Positions 1-5,689 of a stretch of DNA of 10,074 nt are shown here, one piece after another (position 1 is the stretch's first letter; the number at the start of each line of letters is the position of its first letter). The stretch comes from Novosphingobium sp. (GTDB taxonomy: Bacteria; Pseudomonadota; Alphaproteobacteria; Sphingomonadales; Sphingomonadaceae): the NCBI GenBank assembly GCA_028697875.1, contig JAQVEQ010000104.1:1-10074 (forward strand), written 5' to 3'. Both the position numbers and the translations under genes were made by a program. The notes under the pieces are model-generated. The model made no database searches. It saw nothing but the letters and a program-made list of their open reading frames with translations, and was not told where the DNA came from.

Positions 1-11
1 TCTTCCGATCT
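1..11. other. Probable residual Illumina adapter at the contig edge
   Basis: The first eleven bases, TCTTCCGATCT, are identical to the 3' end of the standard Illumina TruSeq-type adapter (which ends GCTCTTCCGATCT). An exact match at the extreme end of the sequence is very unlikely by chance. The genomic sequence probably begins at base 12. The tamB reading frame happens to stay open through these bases, so the first three codons (Phe-Arg-Ser) should not be trusted. Confidence 0.85.
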
Positions 12-1268
12 CAGGCCGACGCGGTCTGGCGCCTGGCGGCCATCGAGGGCTTCGACCTGACCGGCCCGATCGACGTGGCGGCGGATTTTACCGGCAAGCT
101 GGCCGATCCGAATGTGCGCGGTTCGCTCGCCAGCGATGCCTTGCGCTTCCGCAGTTCGATCACCGGCACCGATATCCGCAAGATCCGGGCGCGCGGCAAT
201 TTCACCGGATCGCGCCTGCGCCTCACCAGCTTTGCCGGGGAGGCCCGCAACGGCGGCAAGGTCAGCGGCAGTGGAACGATCGACCTTGCCGGGCTGGACG
301 AGCGCGGCCCGCAGATGGACCTGCGCCTGGCCACGGCCGATGCCCTGGTGCTCGACCGCAAGGACATGGCGGCCAAGGTCACGGGGCCGATGCGCATCCT
401 GTCCAATGGCAATGGCGGCACGATCGCCGGGCGGCTCCGGATCGAGGAGGCGAACTGGCGGCTGGGTTCGGCCACCGGCGCCGCCGAATTGCCCGATATC
501 GCCACGCGCGAGATCAATCTCCCGGCCGATGTCGCCCCGCACACGCGCCGCGCCGCGCCATGGCGCTACCTGATCGACGCCAAGGGCGGCAGCCGGATAT
601 TCGTGCGCGGCATGGGGCTGGACAGCGAATGGGGCGCCGATATTTCGCTGCGCGGCACCACCAGCGACCCGCGCATCGGCGGCAAGGCCGACATGGTGCG
701 CGGCACCTACGACTTCGCCGGTACGCGTTTCGACCTGACACGGGGGCGCATTGCTTTCGATCCCGCCGTTCCGCCCGATCCGCGGCTCGATATCCTGGCC
801 GAGACCGAGCTGGACAGCCTTGATGTGCGCGTGACCGTGAAGGGCAGCGCCAGCCAGCCAGAAATCTCCTTCAATTCGACCCCGGCCCTGCCCGAGGAGG
901 AATTGCTTGCCCGGCTGCTGTTCGGCGGGTCGGTCAGCGATCTCAGCGCCACCGATGCGTTGCAGCTCGGTGCCGCGCTGGCCTCCCTCCGGGGCGGGGG
1001 TGGGCTCGATCCGATCAACCGGCTGCGCACGGCCATCGGGCTCGACCGGCTGCGGATCGTGTCGGCCGATCCGGCGCTGGGGCGGGGGACGGCCATTGCC
1101 GCAGGCAAGAACATCGGCCGGCGCGTCTATGCCGAGATCGTGACCGACGGGCGCGGTTACAGCGCGACCCAGCTCGAATTCAGAGTGATGCGCTGGCTGT
1201 CGCTGCTCGGCACCGTGTCGACACTGGGCAGGGAAACCGTGCTGGTGAAGGCAAGCAAGGATTACTGA
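3..1268 (+). CDS. tamB: Translocation and assembly module protein TamB (DUF490), C-terminal part, 5' truncated
   Basis: TamB is a large inner-membrane-anchored periplasmic protein that works with the BamA-like outer-membrane protein TamA; it is implicated in outer-membrane protein assembly and in lipid transport between the membranes. About 418 codons of the C-terminal DUF490 region remain; the start lies outside the window. What is seen: long runs of alternating polar and hydrophobic residues as in the beta-taco fold, a stretch reading GTYDFAGTRFDLTRGRIAF followed by ILAETELDSLDVRVTVKGSASQPEISFNS, then PALPEEELLARLLFGGS and a C-terminus ending LVKASKDY. The P-E-E-E-L-L-A-R-L-L-F-G motif and the charged D-Y ending are typical of proteobacterial TamB. 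A GTG at 75 is only an internal codon. By family habit tamA is probably just upstream. The stop overlaps the stop of the opposing lysozyme gene by seven bases. Codons before base 12 are adapter. Confidence 0.9.
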   Translation, partial: FRSQADAVWRLAAIEGFDLTGPIDVAADFTGKLADPNVRGSLASDALRFRSSITGTDIRKIRARGNFTGSRLRLTSFAGEARNGGKVSGSGTIDLAGLDERGPQMDLRLATADALVLDRKDMAAKVTGPMRILSNGNGGTIAGRLRIEEANWRLGSATGAAELPDIATREINLPADVAPHTRRAAPWRYLIDAKGGSRIFVRGMGLDSEWGADISLRGTTSDPRIGGKADMVRGTYDFAGTRFDLTRGRIAFDPAVPPDPRLDILAETELDSLDVRVTVKGSASQPEISFNSTPALPEEELLARLLFGGSVSDLSATDALQLGAALASLRGGGGLDPINRLRTAIGLDRLRIVSADPALGRGTAIAAGKNIGRRVYAEIVTDGRGYSATQLEFRVMRWLSLLGTVSTLGRETVLVKASKDY

Positions 1269-1879
1269 GCGTAGAGCGCGGCTTCCGCTGCGCGCCGGGC
1301 GATCAGGCCGCGCAACACCCGCCCGCCCGCCTGGTTCCAGCGTGCGAACTCCGCTGCGGCGCCCGCGCGGTCCCCGGCGCAATGCTTGCGGGTCAAGGTC
1401 GCGCGGCGGATCGCCCCGGTATTGTAATGGAACGACACCAGGGCATCGAACTGGCCCTGGCTGGTCGGTGCATCGCCGATTGTCCGGTCGACTTCCAGCG
1501 CGTGGCGGGCGATGTCTTCCAGCAGGCGGCCGTCGCACCGGGCCCGGCTCCACACCGTGCCGGGGCCGATGCCGGGTCCGGTCGCACCCCAGCCGATCGT
1601 CCACGGCGCGCCGCCCGTGCCGGGATCGGGATAGGCTTCCACCATGCCGTCCGCCCGCAGCCGGGCACAGCCTTCGAAACGCTTGATGAGGGCAATACCC
1701 GCGGTGCCGGTCCGGCGCGGGCGGGGCAGGGAGGCATCCGGCGCGGCCGTGCAATCGGCGGACGCGCCGTCAACCCGGGAAAGTTCGTCGATCGCGGCAT
1801 CCAGCCCGTCGACTTCGCTCTGGTTGAAGCCGCGCCCCAGCAAGCGGCGTACGGCGTCGAAAAGGGGTTTGCGTTGCAT
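1262..1879 (-). CDS. GH24 (T4/RrrD-type) lysozyme, endolysin-like muramidase
   Basis: A predicted glycoside hydrolase family 24 muramidase of 205 residues that would cleave the MurNAc-GlcNAc bond of peptidoglycan. Residues 60-110 carry the family core: KRFEG with Glu69 as likely acid, then YPDPGTGG with Asp85 and WTIGWG with Thr94, matching the Glu/Asp/Thr triad of T4-type lysozymes. FHYNTGA (150-156) and GLIARRAAE near the end are further family blocks. The first ~55 residues (MQRKPLFDAVRRLLGRGF...) are an extra N-terminal region with no clear signal peptide or membrane segment, so export would need a holin-like route or lysis. I chose the ATG at 1879, preceded by GAGG nine bases upstream; a GTG at 1987 in the same frame would add 36 non-family-like residues. 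No holin, spanin or structural phage genes are adjacent, so it is either domesticated or an isolated remnant. A GTTC-N7-GTTC repeat lies 34 bp upstream. Confidence 0.85.
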   Translation of the reverse strand: MQRKPLFDAVRRLLGRGFNQSEVDGLDAAIDELSRVDGASADCTAAPDASLPRPRRTGTAGIALIKRFEGCARLRADGMVEAYPDPGTGGAPWTIGWGATGPGIGPGTVWSRARCDGRLLEDIARHALEVDRTIGDAPTSQGQFDALVSFHYNTGAIRRATLTRKHCAGDRAGAAAEFARWNQAGGRVLRGLIARRAAEAALYAQ

Positions 1880-1913
1880 CGTGTCCGGCCTCGTCGATTC
1901 GCGGAATGAGGCG

Positions 1914-1928
1914 GAACAGATAATGAAC
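1914..1928 (-). promoter_or_regulatory. Candidate LexA (SOS) box, alphaproteobacterial type, for the lysozyme
   Basis: On the minus strand the sequence reads GTTC ATTATCT GTTC, an exact GTTC-N7-GTTC direct repeat with an AT-rich spacer. This is the established LexA operator form in alphaproteobacteria such as Rhodobacter, Rhizobium and Caulobacter. It ends 34 bp before the lysozyme start codon. It overlaps a poor -10-like hexamer (CATTAT), a position where a repressor would block RNA polymerase. The motif is short and binding is inferred. Confidence 0.5.
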
Positions 1929-2002
1929 GAAGCAGGCTGTAGGAAAATGGTTTCTTGTGCAGACGGGCGGAACGACGCGATCCGCACCCGCTGCCGGAAA
2001 CG

Positions 2003-2017
2003 TTAAGCGGAATTTAA
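2003..2017 (+). promoter_or_regulatory. Candidate CtrA binding site (TTAA-N7-TTAA) upstream of the PilZ gene
   Basis: The sequence TTAA GCGGAAT TTAA is an exact full CtrA consensus. CtrA is the alphaproteobacterial cell-cycle and motility response regulator. The site ends 23 bp before the PilZ ATG. A weak -10-like TAGGAT at 2029-2034 lies 11 bp downstream, so the site would sit at about the -35 position, as in many CtrA-activated promoters. If that -10 is real the transcript leader would be very short. Binding is inferred. Confidence 0.5.
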
Positions 2018-2040
2018 ACATGTCGGCTTAGGATTGCTTC

Positions 2041-2421
2041 ATGGGTGCTCTCGCGTCATCGAACAAAGGGCCAACGTCCTGCCGCCGGTGGAACGGCCGC
2101 GCCGCGCTTGCCATCCCGGCCAAATTGTCACTGCCCGATGGCGACGTTCGCTGCGTGCTGGAGGACCTCTCTCTCGGCGGCGCTCGGCTCACTGTCGAAC
2201 AAGTGCCGAAATGCGGCAGCCTGGCCTTCCTCAAGTTCGAGGACTACATGATTTTCGCCTCCGTCCTCTGGGTTCAGGGCAAGCAGTGCGGCTTGCTGTT
2301 CGAGGAACGCCTGGCCAAATCCGATCTTCTCCACATGCTGGCCGATGCCCGGCGCGTGGCCGAATACGAAGACAGCCGGACCCGGAATCAGGCGCAGGCG
2401 TGGGTGACAGGCGGACACTGA
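2041..2421 (+). CDS. Small single-domain PilZ protein (predicted c-di-GMP effector)
   Basis: A 126-residue cytoplasmic protein that is essentially one PilZ domain. The two c-di-GMP binding signatures are visible: RxxxR at residues 16-20 (RWNGR) and [D/N]xSxxG at 42-47 (DLSLGG, followed by ARL). The spacing of about 22 residues between them is normal for the family. Alternating strands follow (LAFLKFEDYMIFASVLWVQGKQCGLLFEE), with the tryptophan-containing strand usual in PilZ barrels, and a charged C-terminal helix. There is no attached GGDEF, EAL or membrane domain, so it probably acts as a stand-alone receptor on an unknown partner. The ATG at 2041 is supported by AGGA at 2030-2033, seven bases upstream. 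The gene is divergent from the lysozyme and preceded by a CtrA-like site, which would suit a role in cell-cycle, motility or surface behaviour. The partner is not visible here. Confidence 0.85.
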   Translation: MGALASSNKGPTSCRRWNGRAALAIPAKLSLPDGDVRCVLEDLSLGGARLTVEQVPKCGSLAFLKFEDYMIFASVLWVQGKQCGLLFEERLAKSDLLHMLADARRVAEYEDSRTRNQAQAWVTGGH

Positions 2422-2433
2422 CCGCCGCGCGGC

Positions 2434-2454
2434 CTCGGCCTGTTTCAGGCCGAG
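2434..2454 (+). terminator. Hairpin after the PilZ gene, possible terminator
   Basis: CTCGGCCTG and CAGGCCGAG form a perfect 9-bp stem around a TTT loop, starting 12 bases after the PilZ stop codon. There is no T-run after it, so it may be a weak or factor-assisted terminator, or a hairpin that protects the mRNA 3' end. Confidence 0.45.
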
Positions 2455-2536
2455 CCAGAGACGGCTATCACCGCGTTCCAGTCAACCAGCTTGGTAGCTT
2501 GGTCGCCGAACCGCAGCTTGCGTGAAGCGCGCCCTG

Positions 2537-2600
2537 TCCAACGCAAAAGGGGTCCAACGCAAAAGGGGGCCAACGCAAAAGGGGCCCACAGCAAAAGGGG
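2537..2600. repeat. Four 16-bp tandem repeats (TCCAACGCAAAAGGGG) next to the glnA terminator
   Basis: Units at 2537-2552 and 2553-2568 are identical; 2569-2584 differs by one base (G for T at the first position); 2585-2600 differs at its first positions and in CAACG/CACAG. All four share GCAAAAGGGG in strict 16-bp register. On the minus strand each unit reads CCCCTTTTGC, which is the 3' end and T-tract of the glnA terminator, and the last unit is part of that terminator. The array looks like a slippage expansion of the terminator tail. Sixteen is not a multiple of three, and no gene spans it. Confidence 0.9.
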
Positions 2601-2622
2601 CGCCCGGTTTCCCGGACGCCCC
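2593..2622 (-). terminator. Intrinsic terminator of the glnBA operon
   Basis: On the minus strand GGGGCGTCCGG pairs with CCGGGCGCCCC around a GAAA tetraloop and is followed by TTTT. Ten of the eleven pairs are Watson-Crick and the other is a G-U wobble in the minus-strand RNA; on the plus strand that position is a C-A mismatch. The structure is therefore best formed in RNA from glnA, whose stop codon is 39 bases upstream. Confidence 0.8.
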
Positions 2623-2661
2623 CCTTCGTGATCGCATGATCGGTTGGATCAGGCCTGAAAA

Positions 2662-4071
2662 TCAGGCGCTGAAGTACATGTCGAATTCGACCGGGCTCGG
2701 CGTGGTTTCGAAGCGCAGGACTTCCGGCCACTTGAGTTCGAGGTAGGCTTCGATCTGGTCCTTGGTGAACACGCCGCCTTCCAGCAGGAAGTCGTAGTCG
2801 GCGGCCAGCGATTCCAGAGCCTCGCGGAGCGAACCGCACACGGTCGGCACTTCGGCCAGTTCGGCCGGCGGCAGGTCGTAGAGGTTCTTGTCCATGGCTT
2901 CGCCCGGGTGGATCTTGTTCTTGATCCCGTCGAGGCCGGCCATCAGCAGCGAGGCGTAGCACAGGTAGGGGTTCGCCATCGCGTCGGGGAAGCGGAATTC
3001 GACGCGCTTCGCCTTGTCGCCCGAACCGTACGGAATACGGCAGGAGGCCGAACGGTTGCGGGCCGAGTAGGCCAGCAGGACCGGTGCTTCGTAGCCCGGC
3101 ACCAGGCGCTTGTAGCTGTTGGTGGTCGGGTTGGTGAAGGCGTTGAGGGCCTTGGCGTGCTTGATGACGCCGCCGATGAAGTAGAGGCAGGTGTCCGACA
3201 GGCCGGCATAGCCGTTACCCGCGAACAGCGGCTTGCCGCCATCCCAGATCGAGATGTGGGTGTGCATGCCCGAGCCGTTGTCGGTCATGATCGGCTTCGG
3301 CATGAACGTGGCCGTCTTGCCATAGGCCTGGGCGACCATCATCACGACGTACTTGTAGATCTGCATGCGATCGGCAGTCTGGGTCAGCGTGCCGAAGGTC
3401 AGACCCAGTTCGTGCTGCGCGGCGGCCACTTCGTGGTGGTGCTTGTCGCAGGGCAGGCCCATTTCGAGCATGGTCGAAACCATTTCGCTGCGGATGTCGA
3501 CCGCGCTGTCGACCGGTGCGACGGGGAAGTAGCCGCCCTTGGCGCGCGGACGGTGGGCGAGGTTGCCTTCGTCGAATTCCTTGTCCGAATTGGTCGGCAG
3601 TTCGATGTCGTCGAGCTTGAAGCCGTTGCCGTTGTAGCCGTCATAGAAACGGACGTCGTCGAACATGAAGAATTCGGCTTCCGGGCCGACATACACGGTG
3701 TCGCCGAAACCGCCGGCCTTGACGAAGGCTTCGGCGCGCTTGGCGGTCGAACGCGGGTCGCGGGCGTAGAGTTCGCCGGTCGACGGTTCGACGATGTCGC
3801 AGAAGATGATCATCATCGGGGTGGCGCTGAACGGATCGACATAGACCGCGTCGAGGTCCGGCTTGAGGATCATGTCGGATTCGTTGATCGCCTTCCAGCC
3901 TTCGATCGACGAACCGTCGAACATCAGACCTTCTTCCAGTTCATCCTCGCCGATGACGGAAGAGACCATCGTCAGGTGCTGCCACTTACCCTTGGGATCG
4001 GTAAAGCGGAGATCGATCCATTCGATTTCCTCGTCCTTGACCTGTTTGAGGATGTCCTTTGCACTGGCCAT
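2662..4071 (-). CDS. glnA: Glutamine synthetase, type I (GSI-beta)
   Basis: Cytoplasmic dodecameric enzyme that makes glutamine from glutamate, ammonia and ATP, the main route of ammonium assimilation. The 469-residue length is that of bacterial GSI. Visible blocks: MFDGSSIEGW (50-59), VGPEAEFFMF with metal ligands Glu131 and Glu133, CDKHHHEVAAAQHELG with Glu214 and Glu222, DNGSGMHTHIS with His270, the KRLVPGYEAP loop with Glu328, NRSASCRIPYG with Arg340 and Arg345, and KRVEFRFPD with Glu358. NLYDLPP (396-402) contains Tyr398, equivalent to the tyrosine that GlnE adenylylates, so control by adenylylation is expected. The ATG at 4071 has AAGGGA ten bases upstream. It lies 72 bp downstream of glnB with a hairpin between, the usual alphaproteobacterial glnBA operon, and ends in a strong terminator. 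Confidence 0.98.
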   Translation of the reverse strand: MASAKDILKQVKDEEIEWIDLRFTDPKGKWQHLTMVSSVIGEDELEEGLMFDGSSIEGWKAINESDMILKPDLDAVYVDPFSATPMMIIFCDIVEPSTGELYARDPRSTAKRAEAFVKAGGFGDTVYVGPEAEFFMFDDVRFYDGYNGNGFKLDDIELPTNSDKEFDEGNLAHRPRAKGGYFPVAPVDSAVDIRSEMVSTMLEMGLPCDKHHHEVAAAQHELGLTFGTLTQTADRMQIYKYVVMMVAQAYGKTATFMPKPIMTDNGSGMHTHISIWDGGKPLFAGNGYAGLSDTCLYFIGGVIKHAKALNAFTNPTTNSYKRLVPGYEAPVLLAYSARNRSASCRIPYGSGDKAKRVEFRFPDAMANPYLCYASLLMAGLDGIKNKIHPGEAMDKNLYDLPPAELAEVPTVCGSLREALESLAADYDFLLEGGVFTKDQIEAYLELKWPEVLRFETTPSPVEFDMYFSA

Positions 4072-4104
4072 TTTTGGTATTTCCCTTCTGTGCCGATTGA
4101 ACAG

Positions 4105-4132
4105 CGGGCCGCCCTTCGGCAGGGGTGGCCCG
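4105..4132 (-). other. Hairpin in the glnB-glnA intercistronic gap
   Basis: CGGGCC and GGCCCG pair, then after one imperfect pair CCC pairs with GGG around an 8-base loop, giving a stem of about 10 bp between glnB and glnA. There is no T-run, so full termination is unlikely. It could be an mRNA processing or stability element that sets the glnA to glnB ratio. This is inferred from base pairing only. Confidence 0.45.
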
Positions 4133-4143
4133 GAAACTTGGTG

Positions 4144-4482
4144 TCAGATCGCCGCGTCGTCGCGTTCGCCGGTGCGGATGCGGACCGCCACTTCGACGGG
4201 GCTGACGAAGATCTTGCCGTCGCCGATCCGCCCGGTCTGTGCCGCCGACGCGATCGCTTCGACGACCCGTTCGGCCGTATCGTCGCTGACGACGACTTCG
4301 AGCTTCACCTTGGGCAGGAAGTCGACGACGTATTCGGCGCCGCGATAGAGTTCGGTGTGGCCCTTCTGACGGCCGAAGCCCTTCGCTTCGGTCACGGTAA
4401 TCCCGGATACGCCCGCTTCGTGCAGCGCCTCCTTCACCTCGTCGAGCTTGAACGGCTTGATGATCGCCTCGATCTTTTTCAC
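4144..4482 (-). CDS. glnB: Nitrogen regulatory PII protein GlnB
   Basis: A small trimeric signal protein of 112 residues that reads 2-oxoglutarate and ATP/ADP and, through uridylylation by GlnD, reports nitrogen status to NtrB and to the adenylyltransferase GlnE that controls GlnA. The sequence has the classic PII start (KKIEAIIKPFKLDEVKEAL), the T-loop TEAKGFGRQKGHTELYRGAEY with Tyr51 as the uridylylation site, the B-loop region RIGDGKIFVSP, and C-terminal VRIRTGERDDAAI. Length and motifs are complete. The start codon is GTG (complement of 4480-4482), with GAGG eleven bases upstream. Being just upstream of glnA rather than amtB marks it as GlnB, not GlnK. The upstream region carries sigma-54 and NtrC-like sites, so induction under nitrogen limitation is likely. 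Confidence 0.96.
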   Translation of the reverse strand: MKKIEAIIKPFKLDEVKEALHEAGVSGITVTEAKGFGRQKGHTELYRGAEYVVDFLPKVKLEVVVSDDTAERVVEAIASAAQTGRIGDGKIFVSPVEVAVRIRTGERDDAAI

Positions 4483-4535
4483 GTCTTAAAAAACCTCACA
4501 CATCTATCCGGCTGCGCATGAAGCGAGGCCGGGAT

Positions 4536-4564
4536 GTTACAATTCCTCGGCTGGCTTCAATCAA
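4536..4564 (-). promoter_or_regulatory. Weak sigma-70-like promoter candidate for glnBA
   Basis: On the minus strand TTGATT and TGTAAC are separated by exactly 17 bases; each matches four of six consensus positions. It overlaps the sigma-54-like -12 region, an arrangement recalling the tandem glnA promoters of enteric bacteria. Such matches are common by chance, so confidence is low. Confidence 0.25.
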
Positions 4565-4576
4565 GAATCGTGCCAA
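4559..4576 (-). promoter_or_regulatory. Candidate sigma-54 (RpoN) -24/-12 promoter of glnBA
   Basis: The minus strand reads TTGGCACGATTCTTGATT. Compared with the established consensus TGGCACG-N4-TTGCW it matches the whole -24 block, the spacing and TTG of the -12 block; only the C of the conserved GC is A. The expected transcription start is near 4550, leaving a leader of roughly 65-70 bases before the glnB GTG. An NtrC-like site lies upstream at enhancer distance. Confidence 0.6.
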
Positions 4577-4655
4577 GGCGCTCCCCCATGGAGTAGGACA
4601 TTGCAGGCGCCCGGAAAAGGGCGGAATCGTGCATTTGCAGCATGAAAATACCGGC

Positions 4656-4670
4656 GCACGCAGGCAGTGC
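4656..4670 (-). promoter_or_regulatory. Candidate NtrC enhancer site upstream of glnBA
   Basis: GCAC GCAGGCA GTGC is an exact GCAC-N7-GTGC dyad, the half-site arrangement of the enteric NtrC sites at glnAp2. Its centre is about 113 bp upstream of the start predicted from the sigma-54 element, within the usual enhancer range. Binding is inferred. Confidence 0.5.
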
Positions 4671-4713
4671 CGCGGCGCAGGGTTAACGTGTGTGCAAATA
4701 TTGGTCAGAGGGC

Positions 4714-4730
4714 TGCCCAATTCTTGGGCA
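4714..4730 (-). terminator. Perfect dyad downstream of argC: weak terminator or second activator site
   Basis: TGCCCAA TTC TTGGGCA is a perfect 7-bp inverted repeat beginning 35 bases beyond the argC stop. No T-run follows on the minus strand. It could end argC transcription weakly. Alternatively, its TGCnC...GnGCA form is one mismatch per half from an NtrC site, at about -170 relative to the predicted glnB start. The sequence does not decide between the two. Confidence 0.4.
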
Positions 4731-4765
4731 CAGGTGGCGTTTCGCGGCCCCTGCGGGACGATCCG

Positions 4766-5689
4766 CTAGAGCCGCAGCCCGGCCGTTTCGGGCAGGCCCG
4801 CCATCAGGTTGAGCGACTGCACTGCCGCCCCGCTGGCGCCCTTGCCGAGATTGTCGAGCACCGCGACGAGCCGGACCTGGCTGGCGTCCTTCGATGCGAA
4901 GACGTGCAGTTCCAGCCGGTCGCTGGGTTCGCGCGACTTGCGCAGCAGCAGTTCGCCGTCCGGTTCCGCCCCCATGTGGACCACCGGACTGGAGGCATAG
5001 AAGTTGGTCAGCCACTCGCGCATCGCCTCCGGCGAGCCAGTGCCTTTCATGGCCGACAGCGGCAGCGGCACTTCCACCACCATGCCGCGATGGGCCGGGA
5101 TCACGGCGGGTGTGAACAGCGGCGGGACCGACAGGCCGCAACGCGCCTGCATTTCCGGCACGTGCTTGTGCCCGAGGTTCAGCGCATAGCCGCGCCAGGC
5201 AATGTCGCTATCCTGTTCGAACCGCGTGATCATGGCCTTGCCGCCGCCCGAATAGCCGGACACGGCGTTGCAGGTATAAGGCCAGTCGGCCGGCAGCAGC
5301 CCGGCCTTCACCAGCGGTGCGATCAGCGCGATGAAGCCGGTGGAATAGCAGCCCGGATTGCTGACCCGGTGGGCGTGGGCGACCGTGTCGTGGCCGACCA
5401 CTTCGGGAAAGCCATAGGTCCAGCCGTCCGCCACCCGGTGCGCGGTGGACGCGTCGATGATCCGCACTTTGGCGCCTTCGGCCAGGGCCACGGCTTCGCG
5501 CGCGGCGTCGTCGGGCAGGCACAGCACCGCGAAATCGGCGGCATGGAAGGCATCGCGCCGCGCGCCGGCATCCTTGCGCCGCTCGTCATCGAGGATCAGC
5601 AGCTCGATCCCGTCCCGTCCGGCCAGCCGTTCGGCGATTTCCAGCCCGGTCGTTCCCGCCGCGCCGTCGATGAATACCGTGATGCTCAT
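4766..5689 (-). CDS. argC: N-acetyl-gamma-glutamyl-phosphate reductase, type 2 (short form)
   Basis: Cytoplasmic NADPH-dependent enzyme of arginine biosynthesis that reduces N-acetylglutamyl-5-phosphate to N-acetylglutamate semialdehyde. The 307-residue length and sequence fit the shorter type 2 ArgC. What is seen: an N-terminal Rossmann loop GAAGTTG (9-15), IDASTAHRV (78-86), the catalytic-cysteine motif VSNPGCYSTG with Cys114, NAVSGYSGGGK (141-151), GHKHVPEM (173-180) and PAHRGM (198-203). The ATG overlaps the stop of the upstream SH3 gene as ATGA (5686-5689), so translation is probably coupled. It is the last gene of the pepA-SH3-argC cluster and lies 283 bp upstream of glnBA. No other arg gene is in the window. 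Both products connect to glutamate-family nitrogen metabolism, but they look separately transcribed. Confidence 0.96.
   Translation of the reverse strand: MSITVFIDGAAGTTGLEIAERLAGRDGIELLILDDERRKDAGARRDAFHAADFAVLCLPDDAAREAVALAEGAKVRIIDASTAHRVADGWTYGFPEVVGHDTVAHAHRVSNPGCYSTGFIALIAPLVKAGLLPADWPYTCNAVSGYSGGGKAMITRFEQDSDIAWRGYALNLGHKHVPEMQARCGLSVPPLFTPAVIPAHRGMVVEVPLPLSAMKGTGSPEAMREWLTNFYASSPVVHMGAEPDGELLLRKSREPSDRLELHVFASKDASQVRLVAVLDNLGKGASGAAVQSLNLMAGLPETAGLRL

Noticed and set aside
1938..1950. 13-base sequence TGTAGGAAAATGG repeated exactly at 9474-9486
   Set aside because: About one such pair is expected by chance in 10 kb counting both strands, and the surrounding sequence does not match.
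1880..1987. 36-codon N-terminal extension of the lysozyme from a GTG at 1987
   Set aside because: The extension has no family similarity and runs through the LexA-like site and proposed promoter; the ATG at 1879 has a GAGG motif at suitable spacing and gives an N-terminus I recognise from related proteins.
1262..1987. Prophage remnant around the lysozyme
   Set aside because: No integrase, holin, capsid, tail or att-like repeat is visible; the neighbours are chromosomal genes.
1910..2006. EcfG-type general stress promoter (GGAAC-N16/17-GTT) between the lysozyme and PilZ genes
   Set aside because: GGAAC occurs twice but neither copy has CGTT at the required spacing; the closest is about 25 bases away.
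2908..4521. 537-codon open frame on the plus strand opposite glnA and glnB
   Set aside because: It is the antisense shadow of two well-identified genes in GC-rich DNA; it has no family resemblance and biased composition.
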